Assembly (NCBI GenBank): GCA_029555925.1 | Contig: JAKPQU010000415.1 | Location: forward strand, 1 to 27,257 | Origin: Bacillota bacterium | GTDB lineage: Bacteria; Eremiobacterota; SpSt-956; JAKJGF01 | Length of the DNA: 27,257 nucleotides | Direction: 5' to 3' | Shown: one piece after another, positions 1-6,649 of the stretch | Numbering within the stretch: position 1 is the first letter of the stretch | How the letters are laid out: every line of letters starts with the position of its first letter | Notes under the pieces: model-generated | Told to the model about the DNA's origin: nothing | The model's input: the letters and a program-made list of their open reading frames with translations, nothing else | Database searches by the model: none | Program-made: the position numbers and the translations under genes

Positions 1-48
1 GTGTTTTTTATCGGAAAGACCGCAGAATACTTCTTCTATAGCTGAAGG

Positions 49-264
49 CTTAGTACCGCTACAGGTAAAAGGGTATCCATAAAAAGCTTCTGCCTGGCAG
101 GCTCTGGAGAAGAAAAATTCGTTTTTTCTATAGTATTAGAATTTAAATAAGGGCTAATTTATTGTCTGTAAAACAAATTAAATAAGGCAAATTATTTTTC
201 TTCGTAAGAGCCTGTCAGGCAGAAGCTGATAAATGGTTACTAATTTACCTGTAGCGGTACTAAG
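49..264 (-). mobile_element. MITE-1 copy 1 (full length, inverted orientation)
   Basis: A non-coding element of about 216 bp with near-perfect terminal inverted repeats: CTTAGTACCGCTACAGGTAA at the left and its complement at the right. A second, subterminal inverted pair (AGCTTCTGCCTGGCAGGCTC and its complement) lies about 20-40 bp inside. Read on the minus strand it matches the copies at 18371 and 27116 almost base for base. No transposase ORF is present, so it would need a transposase in trans. A TA target preference is possible but not proven. It lies downstream of the solute-binding protein gene. Confidence 0.8.
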
Positions 265-268
265 TAAG

Positions 269-300
269 GAGCGGTGAGTAAAATAAAAAACTCACCGCTC
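269..300 (-). terminator. Hairpin after the solute-binding protein gene
   Basis: An 11-bp perfect stem (269-279 with 290-300, GAGCGGTGAGT and its complement) closes a 10-nt loop that is T-rich on the minus strand. It starts 5 nt after the TAA stop of the leftward gene. It contains the GTGAGNN heptamer motif found across the window. The uridines are in the loop rather than the tail, so it may stabilise the 3' end instead of terminating transcription. Confidence 0.5.
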
Positions 301-305
301 ACCTG

Positions 306-1568
306 TTACTGATTACTGAGGAGCTGTCTGGAGAGAGATACGGCATTATCGAGAGAAGTATTTATATCTGCATGGTTACTGATAATATCAAAGAGGGTAT
401 CGTCCATAATGCCTCTGATGGATTCCCAGGCAGGCACTTTAGGGGCAACGACTCCTGAAGCCAGCTGGTTTATACCGATGCCGTTATCGGGGTTTTCCCT
501 AATAAAAGCCTGATATTCACTGCTCTGAATGGCAGAAAGTCTTACAGGTAAATAACCTGTTTCCATAGACCATTTAGCAGTATTTTCCTTATTTGTAAGA
601 TATTTAATAAATTCCCATGAAGCTTTCTGTTTTTCGGGAGAACTTGAAAACATGGCAAGATTTGTCCCTGCAAGTAGAATCTTTCCTGAAGAAGTAGAAG
701 GACATGGAGAAACGGCAAAATTAAATTTTACCTGTTCCTGAAGAGAACCGATCCTGGAACTTGTATCCAGAAACATGGCACATTTTCCGTCCATAAAATC
801 CTTCTGCGGTTCGAAAGACATGATAGCACCTTTACTGTTTATTAAAGCTCTGAGATAGTTTATAGTTTTCTTTGCTCCTTCTCCGTTAAAGAGAGGTTTA
901 CCATGTTCATCAAAAAGCTTCTCTCCGCTGGAGAGCAAAACAAGGGAAAATACGTCTACATCAGGTTTAAAAGAAAGACCCCATTGAGTCATATTTCCGT
1001 TTTTATCGATTTTTGAAAATTTCTTTGCTATCACAGACATTTCCTCCCAGTTCCTCGGGGGAGTAAGACCGGCCTGTTTAAACATATCTCTGTTATAATA
1101 AAGCACATAAATACTTTTATTAAAGGGAAGAGTCCATAGTTTACCATCATATTTATTGGCTTCCAGAAATGCAGGAACCATATCGGAAAGTTCCTGTCTA
1201 TCCGGAGCGGTTGTGATGAAATCTTCTACAGGTACTATGGCTTTGACAATAATAAACTGTGATGTCCAGTTTTCATATATCTGAGAAATATCAGGAGGTG
1301 TTCCCTTTGACACATTTTTCAACAATTCTTTAAAGAGCACATTGTAACTGTTTTTATATCTGTCCTGAGTGGTTTCACTGACTCCTACAAATTTCCCCGT
1401 AACCTTTATATCGTGGGTGGCATTAAACTCATCTATCAACCTGTTAAGAGTTTCCCCTTTTGACCCATCCATGGCATGCCAGAACGTTACAGTTTCTGCT
1501 GCAGAGGCCGGTCTTACCGGTCTGAGAAAAAGTGATAGGAGAATTAATAAAACGACAAACCTCTTCAT
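306..1568 (-). CDS. ABC transporter extracellular solute-binding protein (family 1, sugar type)
   Basis: A 420-residue protein with a Sec signal peptide: KR at residues 2-3, a hydrophobic stretch at 4-16, and an ASAA cleavage region near 21-24. There is no lipobox cysteine. The mature start VTFWHAMDGSKGETL is typical of UgpB/MalE-like binding proteins that deliver sugars or glycerol phosphates to an ABC importer. Length and the closing helices fit the family. The ATG at 1566-1568 has a GGGGGT stretch about 12 nt upstream. No permease or ATPase gene is visible beside it: downstream are only a hairpin and a MITE, so it is an orphan here. The ligand cannot be predicted. The last codons overlap a short TTACTGA heptamer repeat. 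Confidence 0.88.
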   Translation of the reverse strand: MKRFVVLLILLSLFLRPVRPASAAETVTFWHAMDGSKGETLNRLIDEFNATHDIKVTGKFVGVSETTQDRYKNSYNVLFKELLKNVSKGTPPDISQIYENWTSQFIIVKAIVPVEDFITTAPDRQELSDMVPAFLEANKYDGKLWTLPFNKSIYVLYYNRDMFKQAGLTPPRNWEEMSVIAKKFSKIDKNGNMTQWGLSFKPDVDVFSLVLLSSGEKLFDEHGKPLFNGEGAKKTINYLRALINSKGAIMSFEPQKDFMDGKCAMFLDTSSRIGSLQEQVKFNFAVSPCPSTSSGKILLAGTNLAMFSSSPEKQKASWEFIKYLTNKENTAKWSMETGYLPVRLSAIQSSEYQAFIRENPDNGIGINQLASGVVAPKVPAWESIRGIMDDTLFDIISNHADINTSLDNAVSLSRQLLSNQ

Positions 1569-1596
1569 TATGAAAATTACCCCCTCTGTAAAGATC

Positions 1597-1666
1597 GTAA
1601 CGCGTAACGCGTAACGCGTGACGCGAGGATATTTTATCGTGACGCGTGACGCGTAACGCGTGACGC
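1597..1666 (+). repeat. Two heptamer tracts, GTRACGC x4 each
   Basis: 1597-1624 is three GTAACGC units and one GTGACGC. After a 14-bp spacer, 1639-1666 is GTGACGC, GTGACGC, GTAACGC, GTGACGC. Both end in GAG. They lie in the probable 5' leader of the solute-binding protein gene. The rest of the 566-bp divergent intergenic region (1569-2134) holds no convincing ORF. A TATAAT box on the minus strand (1705-1710) is a weak promoter candidate, because no good -35 box is visible. Confidence 0.9.
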
Positions 1667-1890
1667 GAGTTCAGAACCGGATAAAATTCCTGTACGTTTC
1701 AATTATTATAGCTCTCTTTGATGTATTTTTAATGTGAATTCTCTCACTTTTAGCAGGTTTTCTCTTATATTTAACAAATTAATCCCTATTTCCACAGAAA
1801 ATATAGTCCTTCAGACTTATTATGAACATAATTATAAAAAGGAAAAGGCTTAATTTACGAGAAATTTTATATATAGTTTATATGAGAATC

Positions 1891-1904
1891 GTGAAGGGTG
1901 AAGA
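1891..1904 (+). repeat. Heptamer pair GTGAAGG-GTGAAGA
   Basis: Two units of a heptamer variant, followed by GAGGAA. The same GAATCGTGAAGGGTGAAGAG string occurs in complement at 14699-14726, so this variant is also dispersed. Confidence 0.6.
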
Positions 1905-1969
1905 GAGGAATAGTTTCTTATTTAATGAGAATTTATCCAGTCACGCAGGTCATGACATACTGACCTGAC

Positions 1970-2042
1970 CATAAGCATGTAATAAAGGTTTTCCTCCCGT
2001 CACGCGTTACGCGTTACGCGTCACGAGAGTTTATATGAATAA
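1970..2042 (-). repeat. Dispersed repeat R3, copy with four heptamers
   Basis: Read on the minus strand: TTCATATAAACTCTC, then four 7-bp units (GTGACGC, GTAACGC, GTAACGC, GTGACGG), then GAGGAAAACCTTTATTACAT and GCTTA. The same flanks occur at 7563 and 24311, where only two heptamer units are present. The heptamers on the plus strand are at 1997-2024. Confidence 0.75.
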
Positions 2043-2048
2043 TAAGGC

Positions 2049-2094
2049 GTGAGTAGTGAATAGTGAGTAGTGCCATATTCTTTTCACTTTTCAC
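2049..2094 (+). repeat. Heptamer tract GTGAGTA/GTGAATA with facing TTTTCAC pair
   Basis: 2049-2069 is GTGAGTA, GTGAATA, GTGAGTA. 2081-2094 is TTTTCAC twice, the complement of GTGAAAA. The two halves face each other and could pair partially just upstream of the flavoprotein gene's ribosome binding site. Confidence 0.7.
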
Positions 2095-2134
2095 TCTAAT
2101 TAAAATCATCTCAATAACGAAAGGAGCTTATCCA

Positions 2135-3319
2135 ATGAAAGATATTACAGTCATAGGTGCAGGGCCTTCAGGACTTTCCTGTGCCATAGAAGCAAAAAAG
2201 CAGGGATTATCATGCCTTGTTATAGACAGAGGTACCCTTGCAAATTCCATCTATCATTTTCCACAGAATATGACATTTTTTTCAAGTGCAGAACTTATGG
2301 AAATAGGTAATATCCCATTTATTATATCAGGTGAAAAACCCAAGAGGGTCGATGCCCTAAAATACTACTGGCATACGGCAAAATACTTTCAACTGGAATT
2401 AAAGCTTTATACGAATGTTTTACATATTGACAAAAAAGAGAAATTTTTTACAGTAAAAACAAATAGAGGAGATTTTGAAAGCAAGAATGTAATTTTTGCC
2501 ACAGGTTATTATGACAACCCCAATCTTCTCGGAATTCCCGGTGAAAATCTGCCACATGTAAGTCATTATTATTCCGATCCCCATAAATATATTCACGATA
2601 AAGTTGTTATAGCAGGCGGGAATAATTCTGCCGTAGAAGCAGCTTTGGAGGTGTATCGTTACGGAGTGAACGTAACACTCATTCACAGAGGAGATGGCCC
2701 CGGTAAAGGAGTAAAATACTGGGTATTGCCTGATATAAAGAACAGGATAGAAAACAAAGAAATTCCTGCCATGTTCGAAACAACCGTTCAGGAAATCAAA
2801 GAAAAATCCATTACAGTTTCTCAGAAAGGTCATATTTCAGAAATACCTGCAGACTCGGTTCTTCTGCTCACAGGTTATCATCCTGATTTTAACTTTATAA
2901 AGAAGTCAGGCGTTAATATTAACAGTGAAACTCTTGTACCTGATTTCAACCCTGAGACGGGAGAAACAAATATTCCGGGGATTTATATTGCAGGTTCACT
3001 TCAGGCAGGAAGAGATTCAAATAAAATCTTTATTGAAAACGGAAGGCTTCATGGAAAGATAATAGTAGATTCTATAAAGAAACATTCAGGGAAAACAGCA
3101 GGCTGCGAAATTACCTGCTTGAATGACGGAGCCTACAGAGTGACAGGGGACTTTGTAATCAAAGACGGAACAGGGAAAGATTTTGATCTTTCAGGACGTA
3201 AAGCCATATCGCTCTGCCGGTGCGGAGAATCGAAAAACAAACCTTTCTGTGACGGAGCTCATAAGGAAGCTTTTCAATCAAAAATAGAAGCAAAAACATT
3301 ACCGCCGCCTGCGAAATAA
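2135..3319 (+). CDS. YpdA-like FAD/NADPH oxidoreductase fused to a CDGSH iron-sulfur domain
   Basis: A 394-residue fusion. Residues 1-320 are a thioredoxin-reductase-like flavoprotein of the YpdA (bacillithiol disulfide reductase) type. They show an FAD-binding GAGPSG at 8-13, ATGYYDNP at 122-129, an NADPH-binding GGNNSA at 161-166 and a C-terminal FAD motif near 283-293. There is no CxxC. S. aureus YpdA has its active Cys in GPCGL; here it is Ser12 (GPSGL), although Cys16 and Cys27 are nearby. Residues about 322-388 form a complete CDGSH domain with [2Fe-2S] ligands Cys361, Cys363, Cys372 and His376. I chose the ATG at 2135 because AAGGAG lies 8 nt upstream. An in-frame extension back to 2063 runs through heptamer repeats and has no homologous look. 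The likely role is electron transfer from NAD(P)H through FAD to the cluster; the acceptor is unknown. Confidence 0.9.
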   Translation: MKDITVIGAGPSGLSCAIEAKKQGLSCLVIDRGTLANSIYHFPQNMTFFSSAELMEIGNIPFIISGEKPKRVDALKYYWHTAKYFQLELKLYTNVLHIDKKEKFFTVKTNRGDFESKNVIFATGYYDNPNLLGIPGENLPHVSHYYSDPHKYIHDKVVIAGGNNSAVEAALEVYRYGVNVTLIHRGDGPGKGVKYWVLPDIKNRIENKEIPAMFETTVQEIKEKSITVSQKGHISEIPADSVLLLTGYHPDFNFIKKSGVNINSETLVPDFNPETGETNIPGIYIAGSLQAGRDSNKIFIENGRLHGKIIVDSIKKHSGKTAGCEITCLNDGAYRVTGDFVIKDGTGKDFDLSGRKAISLCRCGESKNKPFCDGAHKEAFQSKIEAKTLPPPAK

Positions 3320-3322
3320 TAT

Positions 3323-3359
3323 TTGTAACGCGTTACGCATAACTTGTAACGCGTTACAA
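3323..3359. terminator. Palindromic heptamer array between convergent genes
   Basis: This fills the 42-bp gap between two convergent stop codons. It has two palindromes, GTAACGCGTTAC (3325-3336) and TTGTAACGCGTTACAA (3344-3359). The outer arms TTGTAACGCG (3323-3332) and CGCGTTACAA (3350-3359) also pair as a 10-bp stem. The position suggests a bidirectional terminator or 3'-end hairpin, although a clear U-tract is missing. Confidence 0.5.
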
Positions 3360-3361
3360 TA

Positions 3362-4285
3362 TTAAACTGCAGTCGGGTTATCAGGAGTGGGATCGTAATC
3401 AGCCGATTTAGGCCTGTTATATTTAGCAACAACCGTAACATTCGGCGAGTCAAACAATTCCTGAGGAGCAACACCCCATGCAAATTTAGGATGAAATCCC
3501 GGATTTGCATCAAGATTTATTCCAAGGGTAAAGTTATAAGAAGCCCATGCAAGCTGAGAACAGTAAAATTTGGTCTTTTCTTTATCAATAGGTAATCTGA
3601 CCTTATTTTTAGGCCACATATAATTATATTTGCACCCTTCTGCTTCTCTGGCAAAAGCGACGACTTTGCTTCTCTCTTCGTCTGTCAACTCTGTTCCATC
3701 CGGTTTATGGGGTCTTATAACACACCAGTTATTATAACTTTCAGGCCACCACATAACATCTCTTACAGGTGTTTTAGGGTTTGACCATGCATCAATACTT
3801 TCATGGCCGCCTTTTTCGTTTTTACCGAGATAAACTGCGACATGAGAATATTCACCCGGTACAAGAGTAGATAAAAGATGGAATGAACCTCTTGATGGTT
3901 TGGCAATGAGTATTATATCTCCGGGTTTCACCTGACCGCTATCAAAAAGTTCCTTGAATTTTACAACACCTTCAAAATCAGGAGGGTTCCCCGGTTCTGT
4001 CGCAGAGGATGCCATTCTCATAGCTTCTTCCAATTCTCCCGGTGTTGGCATGGCGCCGTAAATGGTAACTTCTTCATTTTCATCAATATCCTGAAGTTCT
4101 ACTTCATGATTGATCTGACTTTTCACCTGATCAAGTAATTTCAAATCCTTCTGAAGATCTTTTACACCTTTATCAGAAGTACTTAGCTCAAAACGATCAC
4201 CGCATACTTCAGTATTTTTCTTTAAAACAACAGGAGTATCACTTCTTACAGTAGTATTTGTGTTAATAGTATTCAAACATTTCAT
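3362..4285 (-). CDS. YiiX-like permuted NlpC/P60 (papain-fold) protein
   Basis: A 307-residue protein. After a low-complexity N-terminal region comes a permuted NlpC/P60-type fold of the YiiX/YebB group: KPGDIILI (120-127), catalytic-type His148 in YSHVAVYLG, acidic HESIDAW (161-167), and Cys242 in YCSQLAWASY near the C-terminus. His before Cys is the permuted order. Relatives are thiol hydrolases or lipid-modifying acyl enzymes; the substrate here is unknown. No signal peptide is evident. The first 50 residues share a pattern (MK...TI..., then GDR-x-x-L-S, then KDL) with the glycine-rich protein at 11379-11867. The ATG at 4283-4285 has a weak GGGAG upstream. The gene is convergent with the flavoprotein gene. 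Confidence 0.8.
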   Translation of the reverse strand: MKCLNTINTNTTVRSDTPVVLKKNTEVCGDRFELSTSDKGVKDLQKDLKLLDQVKSQINHEVELQDIDENEEVTIYGAMPTPGELEEAMRMASSATEPGNPPDFEGVVKFKELFDSGQVKPGDIILIAKPSRGSFHLLSTLVPGEYSHVAVYLGKNEKGGHESIDAWSNPKTPVRDVMWWPESYNNWCVIRPHKPDGTELTDEERSKVVAFAREAEGCKYNYMWPKNKVRLPIDKEKTKFYCSQLAWASYNFTLGINLDANPGFHPKFAWGVAPQELFDSPNVTVVAKYNRPKSADYDPTPDNPTAV

Positions 4286-4537
4286 CTCCCTGACAAAAAT
4301 ACATCAGTCAAATATTAAAACACATGATTATATTATAAAAATAATCAAAAAAAAGCAAGAGAATAACAAATTTAATTGTTAACAGAATGTTAAAATTTAT
4401 CCATAATAAAGAACGGGGTTTATAAAATTCTGCCAAACCCTTTTCCGAACTTACTTTTTCTACTTATTCCGGGCAAATTTTGAAACCTTATCAAAAGTTA
4501 ACATTTTTTTAACACTCTTTTATTGTTTTTTTCCTGC

Positions 4538-4574
4538 TATATTTTCGCAGATTTTAAAAAAAATCTGCAAAAGG
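4538..4574. repeat. Possible decayed MITE-2 copy / hairpin
   Basis: GCAGATTTT (4547-4555) pairs with AAAATCTGC (4560-4568) across an AAAA loop. The flanks CTATATTTTCGCAG and CTGCAAAAG resemble MITE-2 ends (CTATACTTTYGCA). It reads like two element ends collapsed together. The rest of 4286-4652 shows no other convincing gene. Confidence 0.35.
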
Positions 4575-4652
4575 GTCTCAGTACATAAAATAAAAGAAAG
4601 AGTTATATAAGTTCTCAAAACAAAAATCCTCATTTAGAAAAGGAGAGAACTT

Positions 4653-4823
4653 ATGGAAACACTCTTTCCGGTAATCATTATAACATATGAAGAATGTTTT
4701 TCTACATGTTTTCCTGCACTATACTTTTGCAGAATCTTAAAAAATCGTTGTCCCGTAGAGGCGCACTGCCGTGCGCCTCTACAAGTAGGAATAATGCTTT
4801 GTTTAAAAAGTGCAAAAGTATAG
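4653..4823 (+). CDS. Short ORF entering MITE-2; truncated gene or leader peptide
   Basis: A strong ribosome binding site (AAGGAGAGAACTT, then ATG) opens a 56-codon frame starting METLFPVIIITYEECF. From about codon 22 the frame is MITE-2 sequence, including its GC-rich hairpin, and it stops at TAG (4821-4823) inside the element's right terminal repeat. The first 21 residues therefore look like the start of a gene whose remainder was replaced by the element, or a leader peptide. I do not recognise the protein, and the frame may not be expressed. Confidence 0.35.
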   Translation: METLFPVIIITYEECFSTCFPALYFCRILKNRCPVEAHCRAPLQVGIMLCLKSAKV

Positions 4824-4824
4824 T
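4718..4824. mobile_element. MITE-2 copy A
   Basis: A 107-bp element with 14-bp perfect terminal inverted repeats, ACTATACTTTTGCA (4718-4731) and its complement (4811-4824). It has the same ends and nearly the same length as the element at 10118-10223, but the interior differs and holds a nested GC-rich palindrome. No transposase is encoded. Confidence 0.72.
4755..4782. repeat. GC-rich perfect hairpin nested in MITE-2
   Basis: GTAGAGGCGCAC pairs perfectly with GTGCGCCTCTAC around a TGCC loop: a 12-bp stem far richer in GC than its surroundings. It is absent from the other MITE-2 copy, so it may be a separate palindromic element inserted into this one. Confidence 0.7.
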
Positions 4825-4855
4825 AATTTCTCAGAATAATTTTTCAGAAAAAAAA

Positions 4856-5392
4856 TTAAGGCTCAAAAATCCTCATAACAGGATCCTGATCATGATAGGC
4901 CATACACAGTGCAAGCCCTTCTGTATCAATGCCCTGAGAAACTTTTCCGAAGGAAGCAACAGTTCTTGCTATAAGATAGAGGTTTACCTCATTAATTCCC
5001 ATAAGCTCCATAAAAGAATCATTGAAAAACCCTTCCATAGAAGGGCCTTCAAAATCCTCAAGATAATCACATGCCCAGTCATCATCACCTGCAGTTTTAT
5101 CAGCATAATCACTGCATATAAAGAAGGTACTGTTCCAGCAGTTATCCATATCATATTCAAAATATACTGCTTTTGCCTTCTTTTCTTTACCTTTATTCAA
5201 AGCACTATTTATGCCTTCCTTCAGGGATTTTTCATAATCAAGAAGGTTTATTTCTTTTATTTTATCTGCCACTTCTTTACCGGAAAGGTCACTGCAGAGA
5301 AAATAAAATTTTTCCTCCAGGCCCTGCCAGTCTTTCTTTTCTATAAAATCTTCAATCTCATCTACATATTGAAAAAACAAAGAACTTTCCAT
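4856..5392 (-). CDS. Uncharacterised acidic protein
   Basis: A 178-residue soluble protein with no signal peptide or membrane segment. The N-terminal half is helical and charged; the C-terminal half is rich in aromatic and acidic residues (WNSTFFICSDYADKTAG, then DDDWACDYLEDFEGPSMEGF). It ends in a conserved-looking stretch with RTVASFGKVSQG. I do not recognise a family. The ATG at 5390-5392 has a good ribosome binding site (AAGGAGTGTTTTAA). It lies downstream of the EcsC-family gene on the same strand and may be cotranscribed with it. The start and frame are convincing; the function is unknown. Confidence 0.75.
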   Translation of the reverse strand: MESSLFFQYVDEIEDFIEKKDWQGLEEKFYFLCSDLSGKEVADKIKEINLLDYEKSLKEGINSALNKGKEKKAKAVYFEYDMDNCWNSTFFICSDYADKTAGDDDWACDYLEDFEGPSMEGFFNDSFMELMGINEVNLYLIARTVASFGKVSQGIDTEGLALCMAYHDQDPVMRIFEP

Positions 5393-5424
5393 TTAAAACA
5401 CTCCTTCTTAATATTTATTCTCCT

Positions 5425-5550
5425 TTATGACTGCCGGCGATATTCAGGATAGTAAATTGATTCCGCCGGCAGAGCATCCTCCACAGACATAACTTCGGGG
5501 AATTCATACCCTATGGTCAGGTCTGCAAATATTGTATTTTCAATTACCTG
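5425..5550 (-). pseudogene. Coding-like tail of the EcsC gene in another frame
   Basis: Right at the EcsC-family stop, another frame stays open for 41 codons and reads like protein: it begins QVIENTIFADLTIGYEFPEV and ends IYYPEYRRQS before TAA (5425-5427). It has no plausible own start with a ribosome binding site at its beginning; an internal ATG would give only 20 residues. A one-base shift near 5543-5549 would make it the natural C-terminus of the EcsC protein. It may reflect a frameshift mutation, a sequencing error, or chance. Confidence 0.35.
5431..5472. other. GC-rich inverted repeat between EcsC gene and next gene
   Basis: CTGCCGGCG (5431-5439) pairs with CGCCGGCAG (5464-5472) across a 24-nt loop. 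This is a 9-bp stem of unusual GC content for the region. It lies within the coding-like tail after the EcsC gene and upstream of the next gene's ribosome binding site. It could be an attenuator or a processing hairpin. No U-tract follows. Confidence 0.4.
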
Positions 5551-6265
5551 TTACTGCAAAGGGCAGTTTACTTAAATGTTCTCTGAGATTTTCTCCCATA
5601 GTACCGAAGGTATTATATGTAGTAATACCGAAAATAGCACCGCCAATTACCGGGATGGCTATACCTATTGTTTTACTTATTCTCTCTCTTCCTATTTTTA
5701 TACCGAGACGAAGGAGTATCTGCTCTATTATCTTGGCAATACTCGAATCCAGGAATTTTTTTGCAGTGGTAAGGGCGCTTTTAGTATATATTTCAGTCAT
5801 AAGGGCCACACCTTTTTTAGCACTTCCCAGACCTAGCATGACACCTATAAACATGGTAAATCTGGAGATAACTTCCCTGTCTATTTCTCCTGCCATAAGA
5901 TCAGGCCATCCGTGCAGATAGGCAAGTTTCTGAATAAGAACTATTATATGCCAGTAAAATTGTATAAAATCTGCAGGTATGGCTCCAATACCGGCCAATC
6001 CTCCCGGAAACCCTGCTGCAGTAGAAGTAAGAGTGGCTTTAATCTTATGACTTCTTATACAGCTGTTACTTATATCTTCTATCAGGAGTTTAGATATGCC
6101 TGCCTTTGCCGGAGTAGTTTCAATGGCATTATTCACCTGTTCCTGTGTTGCTCCGCCTTTAGTAAGAACTTCACGGAGAAATTTTTCTCTGTCAATCTTT
6201 GCTCCCGGCAATTTAAAAATAATCTCCATTGTTCTGTACCAGAAGTCTGTCATAGTTTCCTTCAT
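5540..6265 (-). CDS. EcsC-family protein
   Basis: A 241-residue protein. The EcsC-type core is at about 80-120: AAGFPGGLAGIGAIPADFIQ, then a helix ending KLAYLHGW. Helical segments that could associate with membrane follow at about 138-160, and a Gly/Ile-rich hydrophobic stretch lies near 205-225. EcsC homologues occur beside ABC exporters in Bacillus but their biochemical role is unclear. I chose the ATG at 6263-6265 because AGGAGGTG lies just upstream; the 25 in-frame residues before it come from heptamer repeats. The true C-terminus may continue in another frame (see 5425-5550). Confidence 0.72.
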   Translation of the reverse strand: MKETMTDFWYRTMEIIFKLPGAKIDREKFLREVLTKGGATQEQVNNAIETTPAKAGISKLLIEDISNSCIRSHKIKATLTSTAAGFPGGLAGIGAIPADFIQFYWHIIVLIQKLAYLHGWPDLMAGEIDREVISRFTMFIGVMLGLGSAKKGVALMTEIYTKSALTTAKKFLDSSIAKIIEQILLRLGIKIGRERISKTIGIAIPVIGGAIFGITTYNTFGTMGENLREHLSKLPFAVTGN

Positions 6266-6287
6266 AAAAGCACCTCCTGTGAATATC

Positions 6288-6357
6288 GCGACGCGTGACG
6301 CGTGACGCGTGACGGGTTTATAACCCTGCACATCACGCATTACGCTTTACGCATTAC
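6288..6357 (+). repeat. Heptamer tracts upstream of the EcsC gene
   Basis: 6288-6315 is GCGACGC, GTGACGC, GTGACGC, GTGACGG. 6330-6357 is ACATCAC, GCATTAC, GCTTTAC, GCATTAC, i.e. complement-type GTAATGC units. The two tracts face each other. They sit in the intergenic region 6266-6649 between divergent genes, which otherwise shows AT-rich DNA and one more tract. Confidence 0.85.
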
Positions 6358-6482
6358 GAGGTCATTATTTATGGATAGTTATGAAACTAAATATATTTAT
6401 CTCATTATACAATATTCCAGAGAAAAATTTTAAAAATTATAAAAAAATTAGAAATAGAAATTTATTAATAGTCTCTATCCTC

Positions 6483-6510
6483 GTGTCACGCGTTACGCGT
6501 TACGCATCAC
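6483..6510 (-). repeat. Heptamer tract (complement orientation)
   Basis: GTGTCAC, GCGTTAC, GCGTTAC, GCATCAC on the plus strand. On the minus strand this is GTGATGC, GTAACGC, GTAACGC, GTGACAC, followed by GAGGATA, the same trailing GAGGATA that follows the tract at 1597-1624. Confidence 0.8.
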
Positions 6511-6649
6511 GATTTAATATATTTGAGACCTTTGTTTAATTTTCATTCCTTATTTAAATGTACGTCGTCACAAACCTGACTGCTGATAGCTAAAAATTAT
6601 TTGCAGAAAATTATTCTGTGAACTATAATGCAATGAAACGAGGTGGCGC

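Noticed and set aside
1..45. Reading frames open to the left window edge on both strands; on the minus strand a protein-like frame runs out of MITE-1.
   Set aside because: The minus frame meets a TAA inside the MITE and has no start, and the plus frame is only 14 codons. Too short to call a gene.
1597..1666. Heptamer tracts as a CRISPR array or iteron origin.
   Set aside because: Units are 7 bp with no unique spacers, the tracts are scattered over the whole window, and no cas, rep or dnaA-box cluster is near them.
1705..1710. TATAAT box on the minus strand as promoter for the solute-binding protein.
   Set aside because: No acceptable -35 hexamer at 16-18 bp; in DNA this AT-rich such boxes are expected by chance.
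4694..5452. A 252-codon plus-strand frame opposite the acidic protein gene.
   Set aside because: It starts near MITE-2, has no ribosome binding site, is rich in Ile/Phe as expected for an antisense shadow, and opposes a gene with a good start.
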